Below, one piece after another: positions 24,449 to 35,213 of a stretch of DNA of 64,000 nucleotides. The position numbers were made by a program, and so were the translations under genes. The DNA comes from Cycas panzhihuaensis. Taxonomy: Eukaryota; Cycadophyta. Location of the stretch: assembly GCA_023213395.1 (NCBI GenBank), contig CM041465.1, positions 155,689,741-155,753,740 on the forward strand, given 5' to 3'. The notes beneath the pieces were generated by a model. That model saw only the letters and a list, made by a program, of their open reading frames with translations, was not told where the DNA came from and did no database searches. Numbering within the stretch: position 1 is the stretch's first letter; every line of letters begins with the position of its first letter.

Positions 24449-25353
24449 TCAAAGATCATGGTTACAATAGTTAATATGATGCCCCAACAGTCTATGATCC
24501 ATTATATTCCACACTGGTGCCTCTGATGATGATGGAATGTAGGGGAATATCACCTCCAGTATTCTTTGTACCTCCCTCAAGGTCGCCATCTCATCATTTA
24601 TCCAATGAAAACATATATTTCATGACCAGTCCCCTAGAATAGAAAGTCCTTATAAAATAAAAGCATGACATAATGTGAGAAAAATCAATTAAACGTCATA
24701 CCTAGTGATTCCCCTCCTCTTACTAGCTCTACTCCCATTGCCTCCTTAATTGATGGTACTCTCTCTCCTTGTGGCTCATGGGGAACCTCCTGGGTAACCT
24801 CACCCTCTCCTACTTTGCTCCCTCTATTTCTACCTTGCCCATCCACCGAGCCTAACTCCATGCTCTGTATGGAGCCTTCTCTACCCTCCATAGGTGCTCC
24901 ACCCACTCTCTCTAGCACTTGATAGTACCCTCCTGCTCCCCTATTAGATGAGGCACCTCCTCTACCTCCTCACCCCATCTCTCCACCACCCCTTCCTCCT
25001 CTCCCATCTCATCCTCCTCTATCTCACCCTCTCCTCCTCCCTCATCCAGCCATAGGATCCTCCTTTGTTAATGCCCTCTCTATGATATCCATCTTGTTGT
25101 CACTCCATATCAACATCCCTACGTATATTTCCTCCATGCATTGCCTCCTCATCATCCTACTAAGGAGAAGGCTATGTATACTCCTGGCCAAGATAACTAG
25201 CCTTTTATAGATCTTCAATCTCATATGCCACCTATTCATTCCTAGATCCATCATAGTTAGCTCCCCTGGCACACCTCCTGGCCTTATAAGTAGAATATGA
25301 TCATACAACCAACATATCAATATAGACTTGTATGAGAATCCTCCCCTCCTCAT
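24449..25353 (-). pseudogene. Possible antisense accessory gene of G1 with one short intron
   Basis: Reading leftward: 25353-25042 is open for 103 codons (MRRGGFSYKSILICWLYDHI and onward). A Gly/Arg-rich stretch follows to 24919 in the same frame, broken by a few TGA codons. A second open part (24918-24702) ends ESLG at a splice donor GTATGACG. An acceptor TTCTAG at 24634 restores the frame into DWS, then after one TGA, NICFHWINDEMATLREVQ and IFPYIPSSSEAPVWN, stopping at 24449. I do not recognise the domain. Tat elements such as Grande are known to carry an antisense gene between pol and the 3' LTR, which makes the position plausible. The frame may extend to about 25915, but stops there are as dense as chance predicts. 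Confidence 0.4.
24634..24701 (-). other. Putative 68-bp intron of the antisense gene
   Basis: The minus strand runs from GTATGACG to TTCTAG, AT-rich inside, and its removal joins two open stretches in one frame. 68 bp is near the lower limit for plant introns. Confidence 0.35.
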
Positions 25354-25915
25354 CCTCCTGATCCTAGATAATTGATGGCTAATATTATCTATTATATACT
25401 ATCCCTAATTAAGCTAAATCCCTTACTCACATCTCCTTACTATTCCAATCTATTGAGCTATAACTCTTATAAAATTTTGGGTTCTAGATATCCTGTAAAT
25501 AATGATCAGAGTAATGATCCTCCTAACCATAAGAATATCACCTATTATATGAATAGCCTCCACCAATATCCTATATTAGCCAATCTAATTAGTAAAACCC
25601 ATTAGATACTCATTGCATGCCATCTGAGACTCCTCATCGGTCACCCAGATGAGCCTCACTTACTCTCTGTTCTAACTATCCCCCAAGATCCTCCTCGCAT
25701 CTCTTGGAGTGATCTTGATCTCTCTAATAACTCATACTCGAAATACATTACATCCTGAGACCTAACCACCGATAAAGTCATGCAAGAGCTCATGCTCCAT
25801 GACTAACTGGGTCGATCCACTAGCTCGTGAGAGTCCACATGCTCTCAAGATCACCCATCATGCCTTACCTAGTTGACTGACTAGCTCCCCAATGGCTATC
25901 CCCTCATTTTTTTCA

Positions 25916-26709
25916 TGTCTTGACTCTATTTAGGGCTTGCATCATGCCATTAAGGTCATGTTAGTTCCTTCATTTCATTTTAAGAAAATTTAATTTTTAA
26001 GATTTCCTAAGTAAAATTTAAAAGTGTCATTGTACAACTAAAAATGTAATTTTATAGTTGAAAAATGCACTTTTGCAATGAAAAATATGATTTCTTCCAA
26101 TTGTCTTAAATTGTAAAATTACGTTTTTGGTTATGTTCCCATATTTTTCACTAATTGATCACATTTTTAGTACAGTGCTCATAGTTTTCACACTGCATTA
26201 CTGTATTTTTCAATAAAAAATTAAAAAATAAAAAAATGATAATCCTGACTCACTAGGTATCTGACTCTCTACTCCATGTTACTAATAATGATCCTCTAGA
26301 GCTAGTCCTATGTCAGAAAGAGCTCCTAAATTCCTCAAAAATGAGAGAATTGGCCTCTGGTTATCTCCTTTTCTCCTCCTCATAAAAATAAAATCTTTTT
26401 CATTAATTTTCTTACAAATAAGGAGGGTTTTTTCTTTATTTTCTTAGGCCAAAATATTCTCTAGCTCCTATGGAACCTATCAAAGTAACCTATATTCCTC
26501 TTCAACTACCATTGTCATCAAAATTACCTTGGAATGTTAAAAACTATCCATTTTTTCTTTAATAGATTTAATTATCATTCTTAAGACTAGTCTATTTTCT
26601 CTTGGAGCTTATCTTCCTTTGGAAACACAATCTATCACCCTATGTTCATTCTTTCTATATGGATTTTTGCATTTGTATCCAAAGAATTATGCTCTGAGCT
26701 TTCTTTTAC
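25916..26709. other. Spacer upstream of the antisense gene, with an LTR-like segment
   Basis: AT-rich sequence without a convincing frame. Segment 26113-26190 (GTAAAATTACGTTTTTGG ... GATCACATTTTTAGTAC) is colinear with the palindrome-bearing part of the G1 LTR (about 14105-14158). It may be a remnant of an older LTR or a duplicated regulatory segment. Confidence 0.4.
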
Positions 26710-26872
26710 CTATTGATGAGGTTAAACTATGATAGGGTCTTGCTTTGAACCTCCTTTCACCTATTAACGAGCTAAAACTATGACAGGAACTTAGTTCTGA
26801 GTCCCTTCTACCTGTTAATGAGCTTAAACTATAACATGGAACCCTTTGAAATGTAATTGTTAATGAGGTTAA
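26710..26872. repeat. Degenerate tandem array, 45-51-bp units, left part
   Basis: Copies begin at 26710, 26761 and 26812, each with a core like CTATTAATGAGCTAAACTATG, plus a fourth partial copy ending at 26872. The array resumes at 29497 after the R4 insertion. G2 has two related copies near 63209 and 63248. Confidence 0.75.
26868..26872. other. Target-site duplication GTTAA of R4, left
   Basis: GTTAA here and at 29497-29501 flank the small element exactly at its LTR ends. Confidence 0.9.
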
Positions 26873-27092
26873 TGTTGGAAAATAGAACCTGCAGTAAGAT
26901 ATTCACAAACAGAACAAACGCATCTCCAGGATTAAACAATACCCTTAAGGTACCTCCATTATATTAACAAAACATCCTTACAACATCTTACCATATGATA
27001 CATAATATTGTGTATTTATAATACAATTAATGATGGAATAGTAAGACCCACTTGCATGTGGGACAAATCAAATGTACATTAATATTCTAACA
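26873..27092 (-). repeat. 3' LTR of R4 (220 bp)
   Basis: Plus-strand ends TGTTGGAAAATAG and AATATTCTAACA. The minus-strand polypurine tract TAAGGGGGAG lies immediately outside, at 27093-27102. Confidence 0.92.
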
Positions 27093-27165
27093 CTCCCCCT
27101 TAATATACATTTGGGTCATTTGTATTTGCAATGATTTGTCCTTAGAAATGTCTTGAAAATGATAT

Positions 27166-27315
27166 CTTCAACTTGATCCTCGTCTTCAATTTTATAGAGA
27201 TGTCTTTGCTGCAAACTGATGTCTTCATCTTGATTTTTATCTTCAATTCTATACTGATACCTTTATAAGATGATATCCTCATCTTGATTTCCATCTTCAA
27301 TTCGGTATTGACGAC
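27166..27315. repeat. Two and a half tandem copies of a 54-57-bp unit in the R4 3' UTR
   Basis: The CTTGAT...TCTTCAATT core recurs three times between gag and the purine tract, with a period of 57 then 54 bp. Confidence 0.7.
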
Positions 27316-27496
27316 ATTGATGTAGTTACTCTAGCAAGTGTAAATCATGATTCTTTATTGCGGTTGGTCTAGTCTAATTATGATGTAGATCCTATAAATA
27401 ATTATCTCCAATCACAACTTTCTTATCATCATTATCCTATATAAACTCTTAAACACCGTGTATAATAGTGATTTATTCAACCTTTGGAGCAGACTC

Positions 27497-28234
27497 CTAA
27501 TTAACTTGCATAACTTTTGAACTTGAATTAATACTCAAAGTAGGAATATCATCAATAAAAGACTCATCCTTTATAAGATCATTATATTCATATTCAATTT
27601 CTCTTGAAATCAAGGTGTCATCTATATAAACCTTTATCAACTCATCACTTTCAGTGTCCTCATTAATAGTTGTAGTCCCATCAATGCATTCAACTATCGT
27701 TTCGTTACATTCAGTAGAAATTTCATTAGTACTCATACCTTCTTCATCTTGACATATTGTTTCATCAGTGTTAATGATATTTTCTTCATTTGTTGTACCT
27801 ATACCATAACCATAACTAGTCTTAATTGCCTTTTCAATCATTCATTGTGTCTCTTCAGGAGTTTGTTCAAATACTTCCCTTAGAAAATCCCAAGCTTCTT
27901 TACCATTACTTACATGTAGAATCATAGGAATGATAAAATGGAATTTGGAAGGAAGATCAACCTCATTGAATGTAGCACGAATCATAATGAATGCCTTTCT
28001 ATCTTTCTTCTCAAGTATTTCCTTTTCTTCTTCATCCTTAGGGATATCATACCCATCAATAACAATCTTCCATAAGCCTCTAGCTATGAAAAAGCATCTC
28101 ATTTTAATTGTCCAAAAGAAGTAGTCTTCACCATTACACTTAGGTACTAGAATAAACAAATCCCTTAAGTACTATTCATTTATTTCAAGAGCATATATAA
28201 CCACATCATTATCCTCTATGATTGTAAATGCCAT
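27497..28234 (-). pseudogene. gag: gag of R4 with two in-frame stops
   Basis: The likely start is ATG at 28234 (MAFTIIEDNDVV). One frame runs to 27497, about 246 codons, with one TAG near 28165 and one TGA at 27842-27844. Motifs LFILVPKCNGEDYFFWTIKM and SNGKEAWDFL match the N-terminal gag family found in Copia elements (the NYxxWxxxM pattern). The C-terminal third is acidic, rich in Glu, Asp and Thr, with no zinc knuckle visible. The product would be a capsid-like protein. There are no frameshifts. Confidence 0.82.
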
Positions 28235-29204
28235 TTCTTAATACCACATCCCCTTTTTCAATCAACAAACTCACTTATCATTGGTAACTTGCCTATTGAT
28301 CACTATCAACAAAATTTCTCATGTTTCATATCACCATCTTTCTTTCCCTCAAATTAGCCTTATCATGCCCATAAAGTCTCTTCACATAAATCACATTTTA
28401 AGGAGCACTAAATCGCCATATGTCACCCAACTAATTCATACAAGCACATGCACTATCGCTTCATCACCATACTATGTCATCATCACAATAACTCTCTCAT
28501 ACGAATACATGTAAAAGAAATCACCATCATGCATTAATAGTCACCCACATCAACGTGACTTAATATCATATCACATTGTAAAAATATTCTCCCATGCATA
28601 ATACACGCAAGAAAGTCTCAAATAGTTATCTCATCAATGCATCATATTGTCAAAGTACTCTCATATAATTGCATCTAAAAGAACACTATATCACTAACAT
28701 GCTTCATAAACTCTCTTATGCATTCACATGCAAGATAACTAACATCGCCAACTTCTTTATTTTATTTCATATATGTATCATGTATGTTTATAAATTACTA
28801 CCATGCATACATCATTGTTAAACAAATAACCACTAATAAGATACACACCATGTTGTATCCCATAAACATATCACCCTTCTTTAAATATCAAGATACTTTA
28901 AAGTCTCCTTAGATGAGAGGTCACCTTAATATGTATCATATTGAAGTGCAACCATCAAACGTGTGCAACTGCATTAATAAATATCATGGTTGTGAAATGA
29001 ATTTATGGCTTATAGAAACCAGAGTATATGCATGGCCTGGACTTTGTTCTTGCATCTGCAATTAGGGCATTTCTTCCGTGGTGATCTAGGCGTCTCTTTC
29101 AAGCCTTCACAGCACTAGGGTTTCACCAACTAAATTAGCATATCTATAAATAATGATTAAATCCTTCCTCAATCAACCTAGCTTCATATCACTCAAGCTC
29201 GTTT

Positions 29205-29282
29205 AACCTGACTCTCTTCACCTTAGCTCTAATACCATGTTGGAACCTGACTCTCTTCACCTTAGCTCTAATACCATATTGG
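29205..29282 (-). repeat. Tandem 39-bp duplication covering the R4 primer-binding site
   Basis: Units 29205-29243 and 29244-29282 differ at one base. Each holds, on the minus strand, ATGGTATTAGAGCTAAGG, a Met-type priming site with one C-to-T change. The inner copy abuts the 5' LTR; the outer copy therefore gives a second potential priming site plus a few LTR-edge bases. Confidence 0.88.
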
Positions 29283-29496
29283 AAAATAGAACCTATAGTA
29301 AGATATTCACAAACAGAACAAACGCACCTCTAGGATCGAACGATACCCTTAAGGTACATCCATTATATTAACAAAACATCCTTACAACATCTTACCATAT
29401 GATACACAATATTGTGTATTTATAATACAAGTCGTGATGGAATAGTAGGACCCACTTGCATGTGGGACAAATCAAATGTACATTAATATTCTAATA
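29277..29496 (-). repeat. 5' LTR of R4 (220 bp)
   Basis: It aligns end to end with 26873-27092 without length change; both terminal dinucleotides are mutated (TA for TG on the left, TA for CA on the right). GTTAA follows at 29497. Confidence 0.92.
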
Positions 29497-29620
29497 GTTA
29501 AACTATGATAATTGACCTTTGAAAGCCCTCACCCTATTAATGAGGCTAAATTATGATGGGTTTTCTCTAAAAAGTCACTTATTAATGAGTTTATAAACTA
29601 TGATAATCTATCTTTTCTAT
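29497..29620. repeat. Degenerate tandem array, right part, after R4
   Basis: It continues the array of 26710-26872, with copies near 29534 and 29577 (TATTAATGAG...AAACTATGAT). Confidence 0.7.
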
Positions 29621-29685
29621 TTTGGTAGAAATATTTCCCTATGATGCATGTTTAAAGAGATATAAACTATGACCAATTGTATATT

Positions 29686-29786
29686 AAAGTCTCATCTAGT
29701 TTGTGAGTATTTAGTAGTAAAGTCCCATCCAATTTGTGAGTATTTTGGTAGCAAAGTCCCACTAATTTGTAGGTATTAGATAGATT
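29686..29786. repeat. Three tandem copies of a 33-34-bp unit
   Basis: AAAGTCYCATC-type starts at 29686, 29719 and 29753, each followed by ATTTGTGAGTATT or a variant. Confidence 0.8.
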
Positions 29787-29791
29787 TTCTT

Positions 29792-29952
29792 TGATGATAG
29801 ATACCCGATCCTTTTGGGTGAGTTTTTAGTGATGATAAGTACCCTATCCTTTTGGTTAGGATTTTTGGTGATGATAGGTGCCCAGTCCTTTTGGGAAAGA
29901 GATGTAAATAGTGGTGTTTTGGTATTAGAAACCCTATCCTTTTGGGTAGGTT
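29792..29952. repeat. Three to four tandem copies of a 38-39-bp unit
   Basis: TGATGATAG starts at 29792, 29830 and 29869, each followed by CCC..TCCTTTTGG; a partial fourth copy is near 29922. The minus-strand open frames here are products of the repeat, with the residue pattern KRIGYLSS recurring. Confidence 0.85.
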
Positions 29953-30150
29953 TGTTAGTGAGAGTCTTTCTAGTCTTATTACCATAGGAAATTTCTTTCA
30001 AGTTAGATCATAAGGCTTTTTAACCTCATCATTCATATGGTTCATTTAGTCTCCTTTACAATTAACTAAGAAATAATCACCTTCATCATTGCCACCTTTC
30101 ACCATCCCACTTCTTCTTGGGGTAGGAGCTTCTCGTGTCAAGAGGGCAAA

Positions 30151-32487
30151 TATTTCACTAAAACTTGGCCTCTTATTTATATTTATGATTTTGATCTAGT
30201 TCTTATATAGTTTCATAAATAAAGATGAATGATAGATTTATTTTATGATGAGTTAGGCTATGTTTTGATAAATTAATATATTAATTTTACTTTAAGATGT
30301 ATGATAAATGATGATGTGATGTGTATTATACTATCACCTACTAATGACTAAGATTTTGGCACTAAATTTTTTCTTTATGATTAATTTAATCTAATGTTTC
30401 CTTTAAAACTTGTTATTTTTACATTTTATTTTTAATTTCACCTAACTTTTATCATTTTTAATCATTTTTGGGCTTGTGCTCATCGTTTTCATCTTGTTTT
30501 GGGCCTCTTTACTTATTCATAAGGTCATTTATACTTTAATTTATATTTAAAAATTATTTTTTACTTTTTTATGAGTTGATTTTTATTTCCCTATTTAACA
30601 CATTTTAGGTGTTTCCAAAAATGTGACTAGTCACATTTTTAAAGTAAAATTACATTTTTAGTAGGTCCAAAATTATGATCGGTTGTGTTTTTTACTATCA
30701 TACATGTAGAACTTAGCCAGTGTACTAGATTTTTATATGTCACCATCCAAATTTGATGGAATTTTATCCTTTCAATACCAATGAATAATGAGAAGGGTAT
30801 TGTTATCCATCATAGAGAGTAAGAGTGTAATTGGTTCAAGTTTTATGTAGATTTTTGGTGATTTTTGGAGATTTTTTTAGGATTACTACTGATGTGACTT
30901 TAAGATTAATTTTGGTGATGCTTATGGGTGAAATCAAGAGAAGAATTTAATGTTATAACTTATTACTCTACTAATATTTGTATATTGATAGTTTAATCTT
31001 TATTTTTTATGGTTTTTCTTAAAGTTTTCAGCCTCTAAGTTCTTCTAAATTAGTAAGACCTTTCTTATGTGATTTCTTGTTATTCTACTATATGTTGAGG
31101 GTTGTTTTCTTACTTAGAACTTGTTCTTTCTTTTGGCTAGTTATTGTGGTGATTTTATATATATTTTTAGCTTGGGATATCAGTTGAAAGGTCACTCCTT
31201 TATGGGGTTTATAAGGGATAGACTAAGGTGGGGCATGATCATCTCTCCATCATTCAAATAGCTACCCCTTCTTATTCTTACATAACAGCCTATGTTCTAA
31301 GTGGTTTGCTATCTCTTTTGGCTTTGTTTAGCTATGGTTTAGCCCTAGTTGCTTGTTATTTCTCTTCCTTTACTTATTTTAAAGGAAAACATTGGAAATA
31401 ATTGATCAATTGAAAGAAAAGAGTTATTTTGAGGTAGATTTATGCATTAGAAAAGATGCCTTGATTTCAAAGTTTTATTGTTTACTTAATTTCACTTTTA
31501 AGATTGCTTCCTTTTCCTTAGAAAGAAAATTTAAAGTGTTGAATACAAAGTACATACTTAATTTTTCAAACTCTTAGAGATTCAAGGATCCTTTTGCAGT
31601 CTTTCTTTCTCCAATTGAGATAGAATCCTAAAGTTGTGTAGTTAGTATCTTATATGAGCAATTGTAATTGAGGTTTTGTGGCTTGCATCCAACTTTAAAA
31701 GGTCTAAAAACTCATTTTAAATGGCAATAATATATCTTTAAAATCCCTCTTCTTAGATCATAAAACATTCATTCAAAGAAAAGATTACATATATGTAAAA
31801 TAAAATCTTTTAACTAGCATTACATTTTGAAAACTTGCACAAAGTAATTACATAGTGTGTTCTATCTCTTATTAGTGTCTTTTCATTTATAAGTGAAGTA
31901 TGCACATTATATTTAGAATGATAATTTCATATTTACATTAGTGTGTTTCATCTCTAAAGTGAAAAAATAAATAAAATACATTGCATGCATTTAGTTTTAA
32001 TTTCTTTTGTTTATTAGTTAAAGGCAATATAGGCCCTATTACTTCATAGATTGTGTAGGTTTAATGTGTTTCATTTCATTAAACAAAAAAATTAAAAAAT
32101 AAATAATAAATAATAAATAAAATAATTTCTATTTGCTTAACCCTCCCCTTTATCTAAGTACAACTCAAAAAGTTGAAAAGATTAAATTATAGGAGTCCCT
32201 AAGAAGGATAAAGGAAATATTATGAGAGTAGCTCCAACTCTAAAACTCCTTCGCCTGGTTGTGTAGATTAGTGGATTCTACCAACCCCATACATCCAAAC
32301 CTTTTGTTATATCCCTCATTCATATCTTATTTGATGGTATAACTAAGTAAAAACTCCTTCTTAGGAGTTGGGCAAAGGTGGTTACTTGGGTCTTCTTAAA
32401 CCTCATACCTCCTGGTCCTAATTAAAATAAAGAAAATACTCCACCAACTAAAAGATATATAGTTTAGGTCCACCTGAGACAACACCA
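30151..32487 (+). repeat. 3' LTR of G1 (about 2.34 kb)
   Basis: It starts TATTTCACTAAAACTTGGC (TG mutated to TA) after the purine-rich AGAGGGCAAA and ends GAGACAACACCA. It aligns throughout with 13611-15931. A perfect palindrome lies at 30617-30640. Confidence 0.88.
30617..30640. promoter_or_regulatory. Perfect 24-bp palindrome in the G1 3' LTR
   Basis: Arms AAAAATGTGA and TCACATTTTT flank CTAG, so the whole 24 bp is self-complementary. It matches the decayed upstream site of the 5' LTR (about 14078-14102), while the 5' LTR keeps the downstream site intact (14130-14153). The ancestral LTR therefore probably had two such sites in tandem. Confidence 0.55.
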
Positions 32488-34515
32488 CTTCTTTCTTTGA
32501 AACTCTTGCTTGTTTCATTATTTTCTCTTGATTTTATCTTCAAACCATCGTTTTTTATTATTTTTAGGCTTGTGTTTATTTAAGCTACTTTTTTATATTG
32601 ATTATGTCATTTTTATTTAAATTTTTAATAAATTTTATTTTTTGACTTTTTCAATGATTGATTTTCACTTTATGATTCATCACGTTTTTAGTTCTACTAA
32701 AAACACAATCGATTATATTTTATTAATAAATTTATATTTTTTGTGGTTAATAAAACATGATCACTTGTATTTTTTATTGTTATATATGTAAATTTTTATT
32801 AATTAATGCACCGATTTTGTATACTGCAACCTAGATTTGGTGGAAATTGGCTCCATTCATGCTCACAACTCTTGAAACCCCTAGTGTGGTGATTCATTCA
32901 TATGTGGTAAGTTTGATGAAAATATTTTAAGAGTGATTCTTAAGAATTTGAGAGATTTTGCTTGGTAATTTAGAGATCTATCTTGGGAAAAAAGAAAAGA
33001 GAAATTAAGAGAAAAGATCTAGAACTTTGTTTGTTGACTAATGACTATATATATTTCATTTATTGCTACTTCTTGAGGTACTTAATTTATTACAGTTCTT
33101 AACTTTAGACTTCATATGTTTGGTAAGGTCTTTCTACTCTAGTTTCCTTTTGATTTGGTATTCTTTTTATGATTTTTTGTGACCAGATACACCTCTCTCC
33201 TTTTGCTGACTTTTGAAACATATTCATTTGTATTTTTCCTTAAGAAACCTTGGCTAAAAGGTCAGCTCTTTATGGGAATAAAAAGGGGTAGTATATTGTG
33301 AAGAAAGATCCATCTCTTTACCATAAAACATAGCTACTTTCTCCCATTATCCTCAATTATCCAAGCTTCTCAAGAGATCTAGTCTCATATTTTCTTTGTT
33401 TTTAGTTATTATTAAGTTTATTTTTCTTAGTTTTCTTCCTCTTTCATGCTTGTTTTAAGGAAACAATTGAGAAAGATTTATCACATCAAGGAGAGATAGT
33501 TATTCTAAGGCAAGAATTCATCATTAGAATTAAACTTTCTAAAAAAATTATTAGTGTTATACTTATGGTTTTATCTTTTTATTTTCTCTCATTTTAGAGA
33601 AGGAACCTATATGCATAAATGATATATTATTACAGTAATTAGTTTATATAAGGTTCAAGGATCCCATGGTGTCTAAAAACTCCATGAGTAATAGAATCTC
33701 TTTATGATTCTAATCTATTATTTACTAGAAGAATATCAACTATGACTAATTACATATCAGTTTTATAGGTTAAATACCATTCTTAGTTGCTGAAAATCAT
33801 ATCTAAAATCTCTTAGTTCTATTTGAATTATTCTTAAAATTGGAATAATATGTGCATAAAAATAAAAAACTTCCTATAAACATTGCATGTTATTTTATCT
33901 TTCATGAAGTTACATATAGAACTACATATCATAATATTTACATTTCATGCTAGTGGTTTTGGTTTTTGAAAAGAAGTGTGTGATTTGCATATTTAAGAGA
34001 TAGTATTTCTTTCATCTTCGTGTTCTTTTCTTTTTTTTCTTAATAATGTATATAATTTATTTTCTTAGTTGATTTTAAAAAGAAGGTAGTTAGATCTTAT
34101 TATACCATTGTTCTTTCTTGTGTTTTCATTAAAACAACAAAAAAACTAAAAAGAAAACTTTCTATTACTTAACCCTTTTATTTATTTTAGTACACCTAAA
34201 AGGTCAAAATAATTAAAGGAAAGGAGTCCCTAGGAAGGATATAAAAAATAGTGTCAGTATAATTCTAGACTTAGAAGTTCTCTACTTATTTGTGTAGGCT
34301 AGTGGATTCCAGTACTCCCCCTTATATCCTAGCCTTTTGTTATTATACGCATATCTAAACCAAATGGCATAAATAAGTAGAGACTCCTTATTAGGAGTTA
34401 GAAAATGTGGTCCCTTAGGTTTCCATATGCTTTTTATCTCTTTATCTAGACTTGAAATAAAGGAAACATAATGCTAGTAAAAGATATTTAGCCTAGACTT
34501 AACCGAAGCACACCA
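32488..34515 (+). repeat. Remainder of the G2 5' LTR
   Basis: It aligns with the G1 LTR from about 250 bp past its start (about 13855) to its end, finishing GAAGCACACCA before the primer-binding site. The palindrome region is recognisable but decayed (32686-32780). The part before 32488 is the 251 bp at 13360-13610. Confidence 0.78.
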
Positions 34516-34521
34516 TCTTTT

Positions 34522-34539
34522 TGGCGACCATATTGGGGA
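34522..34539 (+). other. Primer-binding site of G2
   Basis: TGGCGACCATATTGGGGA, 6 bp after the LTR end. It is of the non-Met type seen in Tat/Ogre elements. Confidence 0.8.
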
Positions 34540-34545
34540 GATTAC

Positions 34546-34890
34546 CATTTGTTTTTTATTAAAAGTAATAGAAATTATACCTTCCACTCAAAGGAGATCA
34601 TTGAGACTTCAAGGTCTCTCACTTGATTTTTAACTATAACCCTTACACTCTACTCATGAAGTTTTATCCTCTTATATTAACCCTTTAGAACATCATATAC
34701 ATGATACATATATTTATCCTCCTAAAGATTTAACCCAATTGTGTGAAATTCCTATGGAGCAAGGGTACCCAGAGCCCTCTCAATTTCATGGTGGTGCTTC
34801 TCTTATGAATACTTCTTTCATACAAGAAGAAGTTATTCCCACTTAATTACCTCCATCTTATTATGAACTAGTTTTTATTAGGGTCCCTAC
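34546..34890 (+). pseudogene. gag: N-terminal part of G2 gag, cut by the A3 insertion
   Basis: SLRLQGLSLDF, HDTYIYPPKDL and IPMEQGYPEPSQF align with G1 16010-16240. The frame ends FIRVPT at the CCTAC duplication and continues in phase at 56608 as PLHMPRYQDPFYLETH. This shows that A3 landed inside the coding region. Confidence 0.8.
34886..34890. other. Target-site duplication CCTAC of A3, left
   Basis: CCTAC here and at 56608-56612 bracket the two outer LTRs of A3, 21.7 kb apart. Confidence 0.92.
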
Positions 34891-35202
34891 TAAAGGAATG
34901 ATGGATTTAGGGAATAAATCACTTACATGCACACAATGGTAATGGAGAATGAAAAAGCGATGAAACAAGATATGAGATCTAAGCTTGGAGGTGAGAATGA
35001 ATAATGACTCCCTCCTTGAGATTTCACTTTTTATTATTGAGAGTGAGTATTTAGGTTAGGATTTTCCCACCTAATGATATGAACTTAAAATTATATATAA
35101 ATACACATAAAGTATACTTCACTAAGAGACTAATGCTAATAATATATCCTAAGGTCACTTAATTAATCTACATAAATGACCTTGATATATTAATCTATTT
35201 CA
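34891..35202 (-). repeat. 3' LTR of A3 (312 bp)
   Basis: The minus-strand start TGAAATAGATTAAT is at 35202 and the end, TTCCTTTA (CA mutated to TA), at 34891. The polypurine tract AAGGGGGGGAT is adjacent at 35203-35213. Confidence 0.93.
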
Positions 35203-35213
35203 ATCCCCCCCTT

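Larger units (their letters stand above)
26873..29496 (-). mobile_element. Small gag-only Copia-type LTR element R4 (TR-GAG-like)
   Basis: Two 220-bp LTRs flank 2184 bp of internal sequence that encodes only a gag. No protease, RT, integrase or RNase H is visible. The LTR ends are TG...CA (mutated to TA in places on the right), with GTTAA duplications outside. LTRs differ at about 15 of 220 positions by eye. Non-autonomous gag-only elements of this plan are known in plants as TR-GAG; they depend on enzymes from other elements. Orientation comes from gag, the primer-binding site and the purine tract, all on the minus strand. Confidence 0.9.

Noticed and set aside
24100-26000. Host gene fragment captured on the minus strand
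   Set aside because: Possible, but I recognise no host protein, and the position between pol and 3' LTR is the known place for Tat accessory genes, so I kept it as an element feature.
29762-30001. Two overlapping minus-strand frames of 69 and 79 residues
   Set aside because: Both follow the 38-39-bp tandem repeat and repeat the same residues; no family match and antisense to the element.
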